A stretch of DNA of 64,000 nucleotides from Apostichopus japonicus (Eukaryota > Echinodermata > Holothuroidea > Aspidochirotida > Stichopodidae): contig NC_092563.1 in NCBI RefSeq assembly GCF_037975245.1, positions 7,313,501 through 7,377,500 of the forward strand. Direction: 5' to 3'. Positions 24,263 through 35,636 of the stretch are shown piece after piece. The position numbers and the translations under genes were made by a program. Position 1 is the stretch's first letter. Each line of letters starts with the position of its first letter. The notes beneath the pieces are model-generated. The model was not told the origin of the DNA and made no database searches. It saw only the letters and a list, made by a program, of their open reading frames with translations.

Positions 24263-26502
24263 CTAAGGCATGAACAAGTGGGGTAGGGAGGGGGGGATGA
24301 GAAAATTACATTAGTTTTGGAAGTTCCTGAATTGTTTATCTGCCACAACTGTGTACATACATTCCTACAACTGGTGAGGAAATTAAGGTGTGATTAATTT
24401 AAGTTAAATATTCTACAAAAGAAAAAAAGCTATAGTTGTAATGAATTTTACATGTGACATGAACGGACTAAGATTGGGTGATCTTATGGAGGTAAAGACT
24501 AGGAGAGGAGGAATGGAGGGGGGGGGGGGGTTTACAGGTTGCAGGGAAGTACAGTAATATTTACCACTTGTTTTAATGCTTTACGACTTATGTAGTTTGT
24601 ATAGGTGCGTTGGTCCATGTATGTTTGTGGGTTATGTTGTGGTCGAATGTTCTGAGAAAACAATAGCAGCTGGTATTATGTTTAAACTGGTCATAAGAGT
24701 GAATTACTACCAGCAATATACAGAATGGTTTGTTGACATCATGTAACACTCAAGGGTTTGCTTACATCATGAAACACTCAAGGAATGGAGAGGCACTTCA
24801 TCATATTTTTTTATATATGTTTTTTTTTGTTTTCTGTTTTATATAAAAAAAATTATTAACATAAAAATTTCACTAAAGTTTACTAAGTTAATCGTTCAGC
24901 TATTAAGTTTTGTCGACGATCTCAAACGATTACCACTGTATGTCTTTGCGGACTACCGGCAGAAATTAACATTTTCAAGTTTTACATCATTCCTATTGTT
25001 TAGAGAAGTTTGAATGTCATTTCCAGTGCTACAGAAGAAGAAAGTCTCGTAAAACGAGGGGTAATATATCTTGTATTTGATCTTGCGGTCTCAGTTTTCT
25101 GGATCTTAAAGTGGTTGCCTTCATGTGATCAATAAGTTTTTATCAAACCTAACAAGAGTATTTCTTGGATAAAGATTTTAGTTGGTGAACCTAACATACA
25201 TACATTCCTAGACTTTGTGGGTTACAACAAGAATTTGATTCAAATCTCAACATTTCCTTGTCCAAGTGTAAAAATTTGGGTATAAAGGAAATAACAATAA
25301 GAACTCTTTCAAAAATATTTTTACTCTTAGACTCATAGATAGAAATATCCAAGTGAAAATTATTGACTAGTCAGGCATATACATAATTAATGCCATTGTT
25401 TTGGATTTTTATTTGGTATAGCAGACCCGTATCTAGGGGTATGAGTGGAACCCCCTCCACCCCCCTCCAACCCCCCTCCACCCCTCCACCCCCACCCCGG
25501 TTAACTAGGAATGGGCTGCAATCTGTGCTTAACCTCAGGTTGTCAGGTGAGAAAATTGATCTGTTGGTTGTTATTCCGAGAAATATATGTATGTATTGAT
25601 TTATTGAACTAATTAATTAATAAACTAATTAATGCACATAGCTGAACAATTTTGCATTTCTTTTGCTGCATATATGACATTTACTTGCACAAAAATGTCA
25701 TAGATTCCATTTAAAAAAAAAAGGGAAAATTATAATCCAATTTGCTAATTAGGAGATATGAAGCAATTATTTTACTTAGAAAAGAATATTTAAGTTTTAC
25801 TTCACTGTCATTTCAACTGATTTCATAAATGCAAGCCAAAAGTTCAATTTTTATGGATAGGAGAAGTTTTTTTTTCTCTCTCCCTCCCTCTCTCTCTCTA
25901 TCTTCTTCTATCATCTTGTTGTATTGCATGCAAAGTTTGGTTCAAAGGCTTTAATAAATTTTTCAGATTGAATTATAAGCATGGTTGATTTTTGCTGGTA
26001 GGTTTAATTTGCCAAGTTTTCCCCTGACCGGTTTATACCTCACAGTTGGAGTATAACAAGACACGTGGCTCAAATAACTGTTGAACAAGATAAAGTGGAT
26101 TTCCAATCGCTTCAACCTACTGGTACCCTTCTCTCCAAGAATGATAACTGTGACTATATACTACAGCCAGCAAGTTGTGTTCTAACTCTCTGTAATCCAG
26201 TACTACTCTTCATGCAATTTGTAACAGTAACTGAATTGGACGTCATAAATTCATATGGAAATGAATGGTAGAGGAGTACGTCCCCCATTTTGTAAATTTA
26301 AGCCTACAGTGTAACATGTATCAAATTTGTGTTTGTGGGAATGTTTCATTTGTTTTATTCTTTTGAAATAGAATATTTAAAATGTTTCTGAACAATAACA
26401 ACAAAGATTAAATAAATGGGGGGGGGGGGGGGATTGGAGTTTTTCTTTTAGAATAAACCATTTCCCAAGCCTGGGAATTTTGGTTTTGGTTTTTATAAAC
26501 TA
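24263..26502. other. Non-coding stretch
   Basis: No supported exon. G tracts at about 24520-24531 and 26418-26432, a CCCCCTCCA-type run at 25450-25496, a CT-rich run at 25872-25904, and two AATTAATTAAT patches near 25610-25635. ACATCATGnAACACTCAAGG is duplicated at about 24737 and 24764. CCCGTATCTAGGGGTATGAG near 25427 resembles the edge of a transposon fragment but is unsupported. Confidence 0.5.
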
Positions 26503-27334
26503 ATGTGTTGAGGTTAGCAATGTAAATGTATGGTGCATAAAAGGACTGTGAGGTAGCATTGTAAATGTACAGTACATTTAAGACTGTGTAATATTGAGGT
26601 ATCATTGTTAATAAATGAAGTGTATAAAAGGACTCTGTATTGAGGGACGTATCATTGTTTATGTAAATTTAGTATATTAAAAGACTGTGTATTGAGGTAG
26701 CATTGTTAATGTACAGTACATTAAGGACTGTATTGAGGTATCATTGTTAATGTAAAGTACATTAAAGACTGTATTGAGGTAGCATTGTTAATATGAAGTA
26801 CATTACTATTGAGGTAGCATTGTTAATGTACAGTACATTAAGGACTGTATTGAGGTATCATTGTTAATGTAAAGTACATTAAAGACTGTATTGAGGTAGC
26901 ATTGTTAATATGAAGTACATTAAGGACTGTATTGAGGTAGCATTGTTAATATGAAGTACATTAAGGACTGTATTGAGGTATCATTGTTAATGTAAAGTAC
27001 ATTAAAGACTATTGAGGTAGCATTGTTAATATAAAGTACATTAAGGACTGTATTGAGGTATCATTGTTAATGTAAAGTACATTAAAGGACTGTATTGAGG
27101 TATCATTGTTAATATGAAGTACATTAAGGACTGTATTGAGGTATCATTGTTAATGTAAAGTACATTAAAGGACTGTATTGAGGTATCATTGTTAATATGA
27201 AGTACATTAAGGACTGTATTGAGGTATCATTGTTAATATGAAGTACATTAAGGACTGTATTGAGGTATCATTGTTAATGTAAAGTACATTAAGGACTGTA
27301 TTGAGGTATCATTGTTAATTAATGTAAAGTACAT
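26503..27334. repeat. ~41-bp satellite-like array, about 20 units
   Basis: The unit is about 41 bp and contains TATTGAGGTATCATTGTTAA followed by TGTAAAGTACATTAAGGACT. Units at the left edge are diverged and those on the right are nearly identical. Some units lack a few bases. The core TTAATGTACAGTACATTAA (26706-26724) is a perfect 19-bp palindrome, and most other units have it with one mismatch. There are no long unique spacers, so this is not a CRISPR array. Confidence 0.93.
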
Positions 27335-30300
27335 CATATGAAAATCCGCCCTTTAGTGTAAGACTGACATTCATTTTTCGTCGCTGGCCACTTCTGCACC
27401 TTACAAGGTTATTAGTCTGGAACATTAGCATGTGTGTTACATAATCAATTAACCAAGCCTAGCGAAGGAAACGAACGAACGAGCTTGGAAAAGTAACTTC
27501 CTCAGCTCAAATTTCCAGTGATCTACAGTACCATGAGAGCCAAGTAAAATGCCCGAGGTAGGGAAACTGTTATTGCAGTGGTATTAAAGGGTGCATTTTC
27601 AAATGTTAGAGAACTTTGTATTGAGTTAGCTCTGTATTAATGTAAAGGTTATTAAAGCGCTGTGTATTTTTACTAGCTCCCATTTTCCTCCCCCCCCCCC
27701 CCAATCCATTTTTGCCTCTTTTCTTGTGCTTGAAGTAGCATTTTACAGGTTAGGACTGTTAGAATTTTGGTCTCCAGATTTATCAAACCCGTGAGTATTT
27801 TCCTAAAAAGAGATTATATTTAAGCTCAGTAAGGGATTTGGACTCTATATGCATGTTTAAAAGTTGTGACAGTTGCATCAGGCCACAGTCAAACTTTTCA
27901 ATAATAAGTTGATGTAGAAATAAATTAATGTCGACTCTGTAATTTCATAAGAATGGATTTTTTCGGTAGTTTTTTTGCCGCATGCTGCGTAGAGAACAGT
28001 GTCCTTGGTCCTCTCACCGTAGGTGATGTATTGATTGTTTTGGGATACATGGTTGCTTCACCTTTGCGTACTTTTTTTTTACCTATGTCGATTATCTACT
28101 AAACCCATTACCTTGAACCGCCGACGACGTCGTCATTTCTATCGTTTTTTAATTTTTTTCATGTCCGACACTTGCAGATGTCGTTCCTCGCCTCCCTTTA
28201 AGCCCACCTGCCTATTACCCACAAAGCCGATCAATTTAATATACAAATTTACTTTCATTTTTTTCAAACTTTTTTTGACATTTTCATCCAGTCAGTTAAT
28301 AATTTTTATTCATCTCTTTACAAGCTCTCCTAATGCCACTAATCAATTAATTTTGGGAAAATCCATGTAATTTGCAGGTGTGTGTTTTTTTTTCCTGTTT
28401 TTTTTTGGTCAATTCCCTTAGTACATCAGTGAGAGTAATTGCACCTGTTTGTGTTGTTATAGCCAACGCATATATACTGTACTGTACATCAGACAGAAGA
28501 GTACAGAGGGCATACATGTGGTCTTTTTAGAGCAGTGAAACGCAGTGTATAGTAGACAAACCATAAAATTGTGCAGGCTGCACAAAATATGTAATATAAT
28601 ATGTACTATAAATCAATGCTGGCTGGTGAAGGTTCAAGGTATCAAACCAGAAAGGTTCTGTTTTTAAAAAAAATATTGTAAAAGAATGATGGGACGAAAA
28701 TTTGTTAGTTTGGTCTCCCGTTTTCTTCCTAATCTGATGTTATCAAGTCACCTGGTTTCCTGTTTCCGTTTATCCTGTTTAATTATCACAAGTTGCATTA
28801 CTGTGGTCATAGAAAGCATCATCCGGGTCGAGTCTCTTAATCTTCACAGAGACTTCCAGGATATATTCTCTATCTAAGAGGCTATTTGTACTTAGAAATT
28901 TTTCCCCTTTAGAAATCCCTCCTTAATTGGCTCTTCGACTTTGACCTCGGGTAGGTTTATGGCTCTCTGTATGCATGTACAATGTAATTATTTAAGACTT
29001 CATTTACCAGCAATTCCCTGACTGAACATAGACAACTTTCTCCCCCCCCCCCCAAAAAAAGTGTCTATTCTATAAAAACAAACTTATTATCCCCGTAGGA
29101 CCTCTCGCGAGGTGGACCAGGGGTTAAACTCCTTTTGATTTGACCAATGGCTGCTCCTCATTTAGTGAGGTATATTTAACCAGTTCTTTCAACAGCATGA
29201 ATGATTTGGGCTATACCTTGTTGGGTTTGAAAAGTCAGTATGGTTTCATCATTCGTGGGGGAATGTGGTATTTTGTATGGTTACTGTTCACACTTTTTAT
29301 ATTTCATCTAATAATTGGAGTATGGTATGACTGATAGGTTGCGACTGACGCATGGCAAATTCAAAGCTCGTACTGACCTGGTGGTCATCAGTATCGTTCA
29401 CGAATATGAGCTCCAAAATTGCAAAAAGGGTCATTCATTTTCAAAAGTGCCCCAAAATATTTGATCTACCGTCCATGTCATACAGAGTATTTGCCATTTA
29501 CGGTTTCATATTTCATTCGCTGGTCTTACAATCCCGGACTGTCTCGGTATAATTGGTTACTCAGAACTCCAGGAAAATACTTCACAAAACCGTCACCAAG
29601 TTTTAGCATGTTTTTTACATTTGACATTAAACTGATTAGGCGATTGAGTTCCTCGCATGGAAAATTAATATTAACTGTGTCCATATTAGAGGTGTAACAA
29701 GAAACTGATTGGTTTTATCTAAGGAGTAGTCATTTCCCCTTCTACAGGCCACTTCCACCCCCTCCCTCCCCCCTCCCTCCCCCCTCCCTCCCAAATCTTC
29801 CCCATAAAAATTATCCAACTACAAGGTATGTCTTTGATTGACCTTTAATCTTCTTCCTTCCTTTCTTTCTTTTTTGTTGTTGTTAATTGGTGTTCAAATT
29901 TCCCATCTGGTTTGTTTGCATCTCTCTGTAGGTGAATTAATTGCAGGATGTTACTTATATTAGTCTAATATTTCAATATTTCCTTGAACTTTAACAAAAC
30001 ATTACAGAACTTTATATCCTTTCAAAACTAGGCCAGGAATCCCCTAACATATACAGCAATCCCTAACATTTTAGGGGGGATGTTTAGTGCTTCTTGTTGA
30101 TTTTATATGCTGTAGTACTTGGATTATTTTGGTTATAGCTATATATTATATAGTACTTGAAGAAGTTCGCTTATTGATATGAGTAGGGGAAGGGATAGTA
30201 ATAATACTGTCAGTAGGTATGCAGGGATTCATTCATTTGTTACGAACCTAAGATTATGTCTATAATTATTTATCTTTTTTTTTTCTGTCTTAACGTATCT

Positions 30301-31232
30301 GTTTCATTGTTTTAATTTAGCAAACATGCTGTGCTGTGTGATGTTATTAAATGTTGGTTCCTCTCTGAAAGCCGAAACCATTTGTGGTGATTGGTTGATG
30401 TGAACAATTTTTAAAATGACCTCTGCAATGATTGAGGGGGTTGGAACTCTCTGATGTTCTGGGTCTGAGCTCATTCTTGCAGACAGTAAGTAAAGACTGT
30501 GGAAGGAGGGCATGTGGGGGGGGGTGGGGAGGGGGAGAGGGCATGCGGGGGGTGGAGGGATTGTGATAGGACTTGTATAAAACTATATAACATAATTCAT
30601 TTGTTGTTATCATGAAGTACAATTTTGTCCGGAATAGATTTTACTGACGAGATGGGCCACCAGAATCCTGGTGGCATGATGAGAGGCCTTTCACATGGCC
30701 AGAGGGGGTTCAAATGCAATAGTCAGAAGTGCACATTGGGCACATGTGGTCAAGTTAGCTGGCGACATTTTGTTGCACTTTTCTCTTCTTTTCTGTTTCA
30801 TTTGAAGTCAGTAAAGTTCACATGGCTGGAGAAATCTACGGTTCAGCTGCAAATGTCTGACAAAATTTCTGCAAACGACATCAACAGGGTAGGATTTCAT
30901 CTGGTTTGAACTTGATTGAGGTAGTACTAACATATCATTTGTCAGTGATGTTCATTTTATCTGTTTGTTAAGGTTGTTAAATTGGAAGTTATAAAACTCT
31001 CCACAATGAGATAATCTCACCTGGTAACGATGATCATTTTCCTGCAAATTCGATATAGGTAAGATCGCTTGCAAATTATTTGTCAAAAAAGTGGTTATGT
31101 CCGTCCTGGAAATGAGATAATAAGAACTATATATCTGAATGGAAGTACAAGTTACATTTCCTGTGCGTGTCAGAGAATGTATGGGGTTTGGCAATGGAAG
31201 CATGGAATTTCATGCTTGTAAAGGGAAGCCAG
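27335..31232. other. Non-coding stretch
   Basis: No supported exon. C tracts at 27688-27702 and 29042-29054, a CCCTCC run at 29758-29790, and a G tract near 30515-30550. A perfect 12-bp palindrome GACGACGTCGTC lies at 28123-28134. Frames such as 28035-28370 (Phe-rich) and 29419-29697 show no recognisable domain. Confidence 0.5.
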
Positions 31233-31535
31233 GATCATGTGGTCTTAGTTTGCCACAGATGGAAAGGTTATAGCCATTTATATTTGACTGTGAAAGAGGT
31301 TTAAATTTATGTGTTTATCTTGCACTCGATAAAATCGCTTCGTTACCGCCCTCCAATACTTCGAGAAACGTCATGCAGTCTTGATCATGTGGTCTTAGTT
31401 TGACACATTTGGAAAGGTTATAGCCATTTAATATTTTACTGTGAAAGAGGTTTAAATTTAATAGCTACTTTGTGTTTATCTTGCACTCGATAAAATCGCT
31501 TCGTTACCGCCCTCAAATACTTCCGAGAAACGAAA
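31233..31535. repeat. 150-bp tandem duplication
   Basis: GATCATGTGGTCTTAGTTTG begins at 31233 and again at 31383. Both copies share GGAAAGGTTATAGCCATTTA, GTGAAAGAGGTTTAAATTTA and CACTCGATAAAATCGCTTCG. The second copy has a short insertion (AATAGCTACTT) and a few substitutions, so the duplication is not recent. It lies about 90 bp left of the hAT MITE. Confidence 0.88.
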
Positions 31536-31627
31536 CTTTGTCACAACGTCACCTGAATTTATTAAGCTTTAGAAACGATTTCCAAGTTATGTTAACAAGT
31601 GTTTTCCCTCGCTGCAGTTATCATGCA

Positions 31628-32000
31628 CAGTGGCGGAGCGTCCATACAGTCAGGGGGGGTGGATGCCCCCCCTGATGGACTCAAATGGACTGCTGGCGCC
31701 CTTTTCAGCTTTTTACCACTCTTTACTTATTCGCGATTATTGACTTTTTTATTGCGCTCTCTCTCATCTACCTATTGACATTTGTCACAATTTTTTGGCG
31801 ATGACACCTATTTATCCTTCTTTCATCTGCAAATTAGCAAGGCCTGGAAAGGGTAATTTCCAGCGATCTAGGGAGTATCTTTACTCAAAAAATTTCTGTA
31901 CGCTCAGCGCCAACCTGTGGTGGTGTCCGCTTAGATAGTGTCGAAGCGCCCCTACAGACCATTCTCGACCCCCTGACCAATACCCCTAGCTCCGCCACTG
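31628..32000. mobile_element. hAT-type MITE with 8-bp target duplication
   Basis: A 373-bp element. It starts CAGTGGCGGAGC and ends GCTCCGCCACTG, a perfect 12-bp terminal inverted repeat. It is bracketed by ATCATGCA at 31620-31627 and 32001-32008, an exact 8-bp target duplication. An 8-bp duplication with CAGTG-type ends is the signature of the hAT superfamily. There is no transposase frame, so it must be moved by an autonomous relative elsewhere. The intact duplication suggests fairly recent insertion. Confidence 0.93.
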
Positions 32001-32063
32001 ATCATGCAGTTATCATGGAGAACATGGCAGCTCCTTGCAGTATGGCGACGAGTACAATGGCAT

Positions 32064-32760
32064 GAGTACCAGTGAAATTTACTTGGTGTGAGTAGAAGTA
32101 AGAGTTAAAAGCTTGCAGTAGGTCAATGAGTACAAGATTATGAGTACCAGTGAAATTTCCTTTGCATGATTATAGGAGTAAGAGTGCAAGGCTTGTAGTA
32201 GGCCAACGAGTACAACGGTATGAGTACCAGTGAAATTTCCTTGGTGTGAGTTGAAGTAAGAGTTAAAAGCTTGCAGTAGGCCAATGAGTACAAGATTATG
32301 AGTACCAGTGAAATTTCCTTTGCATGAGTAGGAGTAAGAGTGCAAGGCTTGTAGTAGGCCAACGAGTACAACGGTATGAGTACCAGTGAAATTTACTTGG
32401 TCTGAGTAGTAGTAAGAGTGCAAGGCTTGTAGTAGGCCAACGAGTACAACGGTATGAGTACCAGTGAAATTTACTTGGTGTGAGTAGAAGTAAGAGTTAA
32501 AAGCTTGCAGTAGGTCAATGAGTACAACATATTGAGTACCAGTGAAATTTCCTTGGTGTGAGTAGGAGTAAGAGTGCAAGGCTTGTAGTAGGCCAATGAG
32601 TACAACATATTGAGTACCAGTGAAATTTACTTGGTGTGAGTAGAAGTAAGAGTTAAAAGCTTGCAGTAGGTCAATGAGTACAACATATTGAGTACCAGTG
32701 AAATTTACTTGGCATGAGTAGTAGTAAGAGTGCAAGGCCTTTAGCAGGCCAAGGAGTACA
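32064..32760. repeat. 78-bp minisatellite, about nine units
   Basis: GAGTACCAGTGAAATTT recurs at 32064, 32142, 32222, 32300, 32378, 32456, 32534, 32612 and 32690: a 78-bp period except for one 80-bp unit. Two unit types alternate, one with GAAGTAAGAGTTAAAAGCTT and one with GTAAGAGTGCAAGGCTTGTA, so the higher-order period may be 156 bp. Because 78 is a multiple of three, the minus strand carries a 218-codon frame of 26-residue repeats (NFTGTQYVVLIDLLQA-like). The 2-base insertion in one unit shifts the frame, which argues against coding selection. Confidence 0.93.
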
Positions 32761-34489
32761 ACAGCATTAGTACAAGTATTAGTAGAATTCCCCTTGGTAT
32801 GAATCAGTCCAAGTACAAACTTGTTGTAGATAAATGTAATGATACAAGTTAACAGGTCCTTTAATTCTCTGCTCTCTATCTGGGGTCTACAGAGCCCAAC
32901 ATAAGGGCAAAGGGGGGGGGGGGTGTGATGGAGAAATTGGGATCCATAAAAGACAAATGGGGTATTACATCATTTTATTATATGCTAATTTTATCCATTC
33001 AGTCAGCACAATTATGAGAGTGCTATCTAAGGCAAAGAAAACCAACTTAGTTTTATGACCTTTGGCCCATGATGAAGCTAAAATCATTGTGGTACTCCCT
33101 TAGGGTATGTGGACATATGCCTCATTGCAGTCCCTAGGGAATAGCCAAAAAAAAAAAAAGGGGGGGTTGGGCTATGTGAAGTGTTTGGTATAGCCTATAT
33201 AAAGGACAATGTATACAAAACCAAGAAACTTTCACAGCTTTGTGTAATTTTCTCCCTGTCTGCTATTTTGTGGTATCCATGGTGATGGTGATTGATTTTG
33301 ATGTTTTTACCCCTATCTGGTCTACCTGTGTAGTCTGCTGATACATAAACCTAGATCTGTCCTGATATAGCTGCGACCTGAAGCAGTCCCTTCTAATAAG
33401 TGCATTCATTGACCCTGCCGCCGGGCAAGTTATATATAATGTATTTAGTGGTCGAGAAAGTTTATTATATCAGTTAAATCTTCAATGAAGCGGAAGAAAT
33501 GAACTTTGGTAGACTAATTTACCTTTCAATCTAGAAGACAAAATTTACTGATATGACACAAAATTGCCATCTTTGAAGGGTATCATGTTGTATCTATATT
33601 TAAACTCCTGTGTAGCTAACAAGAGTTAATGCATGAAGATAATCCGAACCAGGTCAACTGGTGTTTCACAACTTTCTGCTGAAATGACAATTTTCAGCAA
33701 GATTCTCCTAATTCGTTTCCACTTTTCATTCTCATATTACCTCCTCCTTCCCCAACCAAGATAAATATTCCAGATGAATCTAGTCTCTGCTCCGTACAAA
33801 AAAACAACATGTGGATGTTTTTATTTGAACGATAGGGGAAACCAGTCGTGTTCCAAGCTCTCCTAACATAAATGTTCTATTTTTAGTTGGCATTAATGCA
33901 TTAATAAAATATGTAATGAATATAGTTAGCATTGGAGAGCCGCAAAAGAGACGATGATGATGATTATGAATTCCACTACATCATATCCATAAAGATAAAG
34001 AAAACAAAAATCAATACGCTGTAGAAGTTATCTGTGCCGGTGTGTTATCCTTATTATTCATCGTTTCCCAGCATCCTCCACCCCGTTTCCTTCCTCTCAA
34101 AAATCGCTTCCCACCTCACTCCTTGTAATAATAATTATGATGATGGCCAAACACCGAGAGAAATTGTGTAATCTGATATAAAGAACTCCAGAAAAATGTT
34201 TTCTTCTAATTTTGGCATGGCCAATTAAGTCAACATTTTAATCCGCGAGCACAGTGTTGAATTCTACACTTGGTGTTACATATTTAACCTAAACTTGGAT
34301 CAGAGGCCATGATTTGAACACCGGGATAGACTAGGATTGCAAGAAGGATCAGACCCTGCATTTGGTGTCAAATTAGTCATTTAAGTGGAGCTCATTTACG
34401 TTACAAAATAATGGTTGAGCCGGAATAACACGGTTGACTCAAGATTAGTGGTAAGTTTTAACTTCGGTTGTTTATTACTGAGTTAATTG
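32761..34489. other. Non-coding stretch
   Basis: No supported exon. G tract near 32911-32922 and an A-then-G tract at 33149-33167. At 33892-33905 there is a perfect palindrome ATTAATGCATTAAT within homeodomain-like TAATGA/TAATTA-rich sequence. The block 33880-34480 is unusually free of simple repeats and could be a conserved non-coding element; cross-species comparison would be needed. Confidence 0.45.
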
Positions 34490-34605
34490 ACTGAATTTTA
34501 GCAGGCCTTTTAGTTACAGGTTAAGGTGTCAGGCCCATTTGTAATTTGACTGAGTTTTAGAAAGCCTTTTAGTAGCAGGTTATGCTGTTGGGCCCTTTCT
34601 TCTAG
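34490..34605. repeat. Two-unit short tandem repeat
   Basis: GACTGAATTTTAGCAGGCCT at about 34491 and GACTGAGTTTTAGAAAGCCT at about 34548 are followed by similar TTTTAGTnnCAGGTTA and GGCCC segments, a period of about 57 bp. Confidence 0.7.
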
Positions 34606-35228
34606 TAAGGAAAGCCTCAACCTCCCCCGTTGGTCGTTTCGAGAGTGCGGGCTCTGATACTAAGCACGAGTCAAATGTAGAGGTGAAGGGCTTCAAAATT
34701 CATTTAATGATGAACAACGAGCGCTGGGTCCAATCCATAATGTAACCACGGCCTTCAGTCAGTCTGCTTAAGCATTCACACACGGCTGGTTTAAAAAAAA
34801 GAGGTGTTGCTGCATATATATTAAGAGTTAACAAATATGCTGCCACCCGCAACTCCACAAGGAGGTAGGGGACTGGGCTCTCTTCTTGAAATATGGTGCT
34901 GGTTGTTGGAGGCAGGCTTCTGGTGTTTTATTTAAAGGTCATCCAGATATCAATTGACCCTCTTCAATCACTAAGCTTTTTTCGGTGAGTGGAATCGCTT
35001 AAATTTGAGGGCAACCTCTTTGAAGGGCCATGATGGCTTTCCAAAACCATCCAGCATGTAAAAATGGTTAAAAGTGTAGAAGTCAGCTTATAATTTTAAA
35101 ACTTTTTCTGTATGTTCTGAGGATTTCAGAGGAAGTTGATAAACATGGGGTTGATAATGAAAAGAGTAACATGAGGTAAATTTATAAAGATGCCACATGG
35201 TAGGAAGAAGAGAAAACGACTTGAGTAA

Positions 35229-35633
35229 AGGCCCGGTCACACTATACCGATTTTTTATCGGAATACTATCCGATTTTCCCGGAGGATTCGAAACAGCCAG
35301 TTTTCCGTTCGGGTCTTCTAGCCACAGTGATAAAGGACCTGATTTGCTATCTGTTGAGCCATTCCGATGTGGAATAGCCCTCTCCTAACTTTTGATATTG
35401 ACTCCGTTTCCCTTTATCGGATAGCTATCCGATTTCTCTTCCGATTTTTATCCTTTTTCGATGTGACGTCACTTCAGAATGTAGTCAGTTCTAGAACCCC
35501 TCAGATTTGAAGTAGGCATTCGAATATTCCACTGCATTCATTACATTCACTACCACAAACCTCACTCTTCGACCTAAAATCGGAAAAATCGGACCGTATT
35601 CCGATAAAATATCGCTGTAGTGTGACCGGGCCT
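35229..35633. mobile_element. PIF/Harbinger-like MITE with TAA target duplication
   Basis: A 405-bp element. The left end reads AGGCCCGGTCACACTATACC and the complement of the right end reads AGGCCCGGTCACACTACAGC. The inverted similarity continues for about 50 bp through TTTTATCGGAATAC and TCCGATTTT. TAA lies directly outside both ends (35226-35228 and 35634-35636). A 3-bp TAA duplication with GGCCCGGTCACAC-type ends is typical of PIF/Harbinger MITEs. Internal CCGAT/ATCGG motifs recur in both orientations. No transposase frame is present. Confidence 0.9.
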
Positions 35634-35636
35634 TAA

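Noticed and set aside
26503-27334. Regular repeats resembling a CRISPR array
   Set aside because: Units are contiguous and diverge gradually; there are no unique spacers, no cas genes, and the window is eukaryotic in character.
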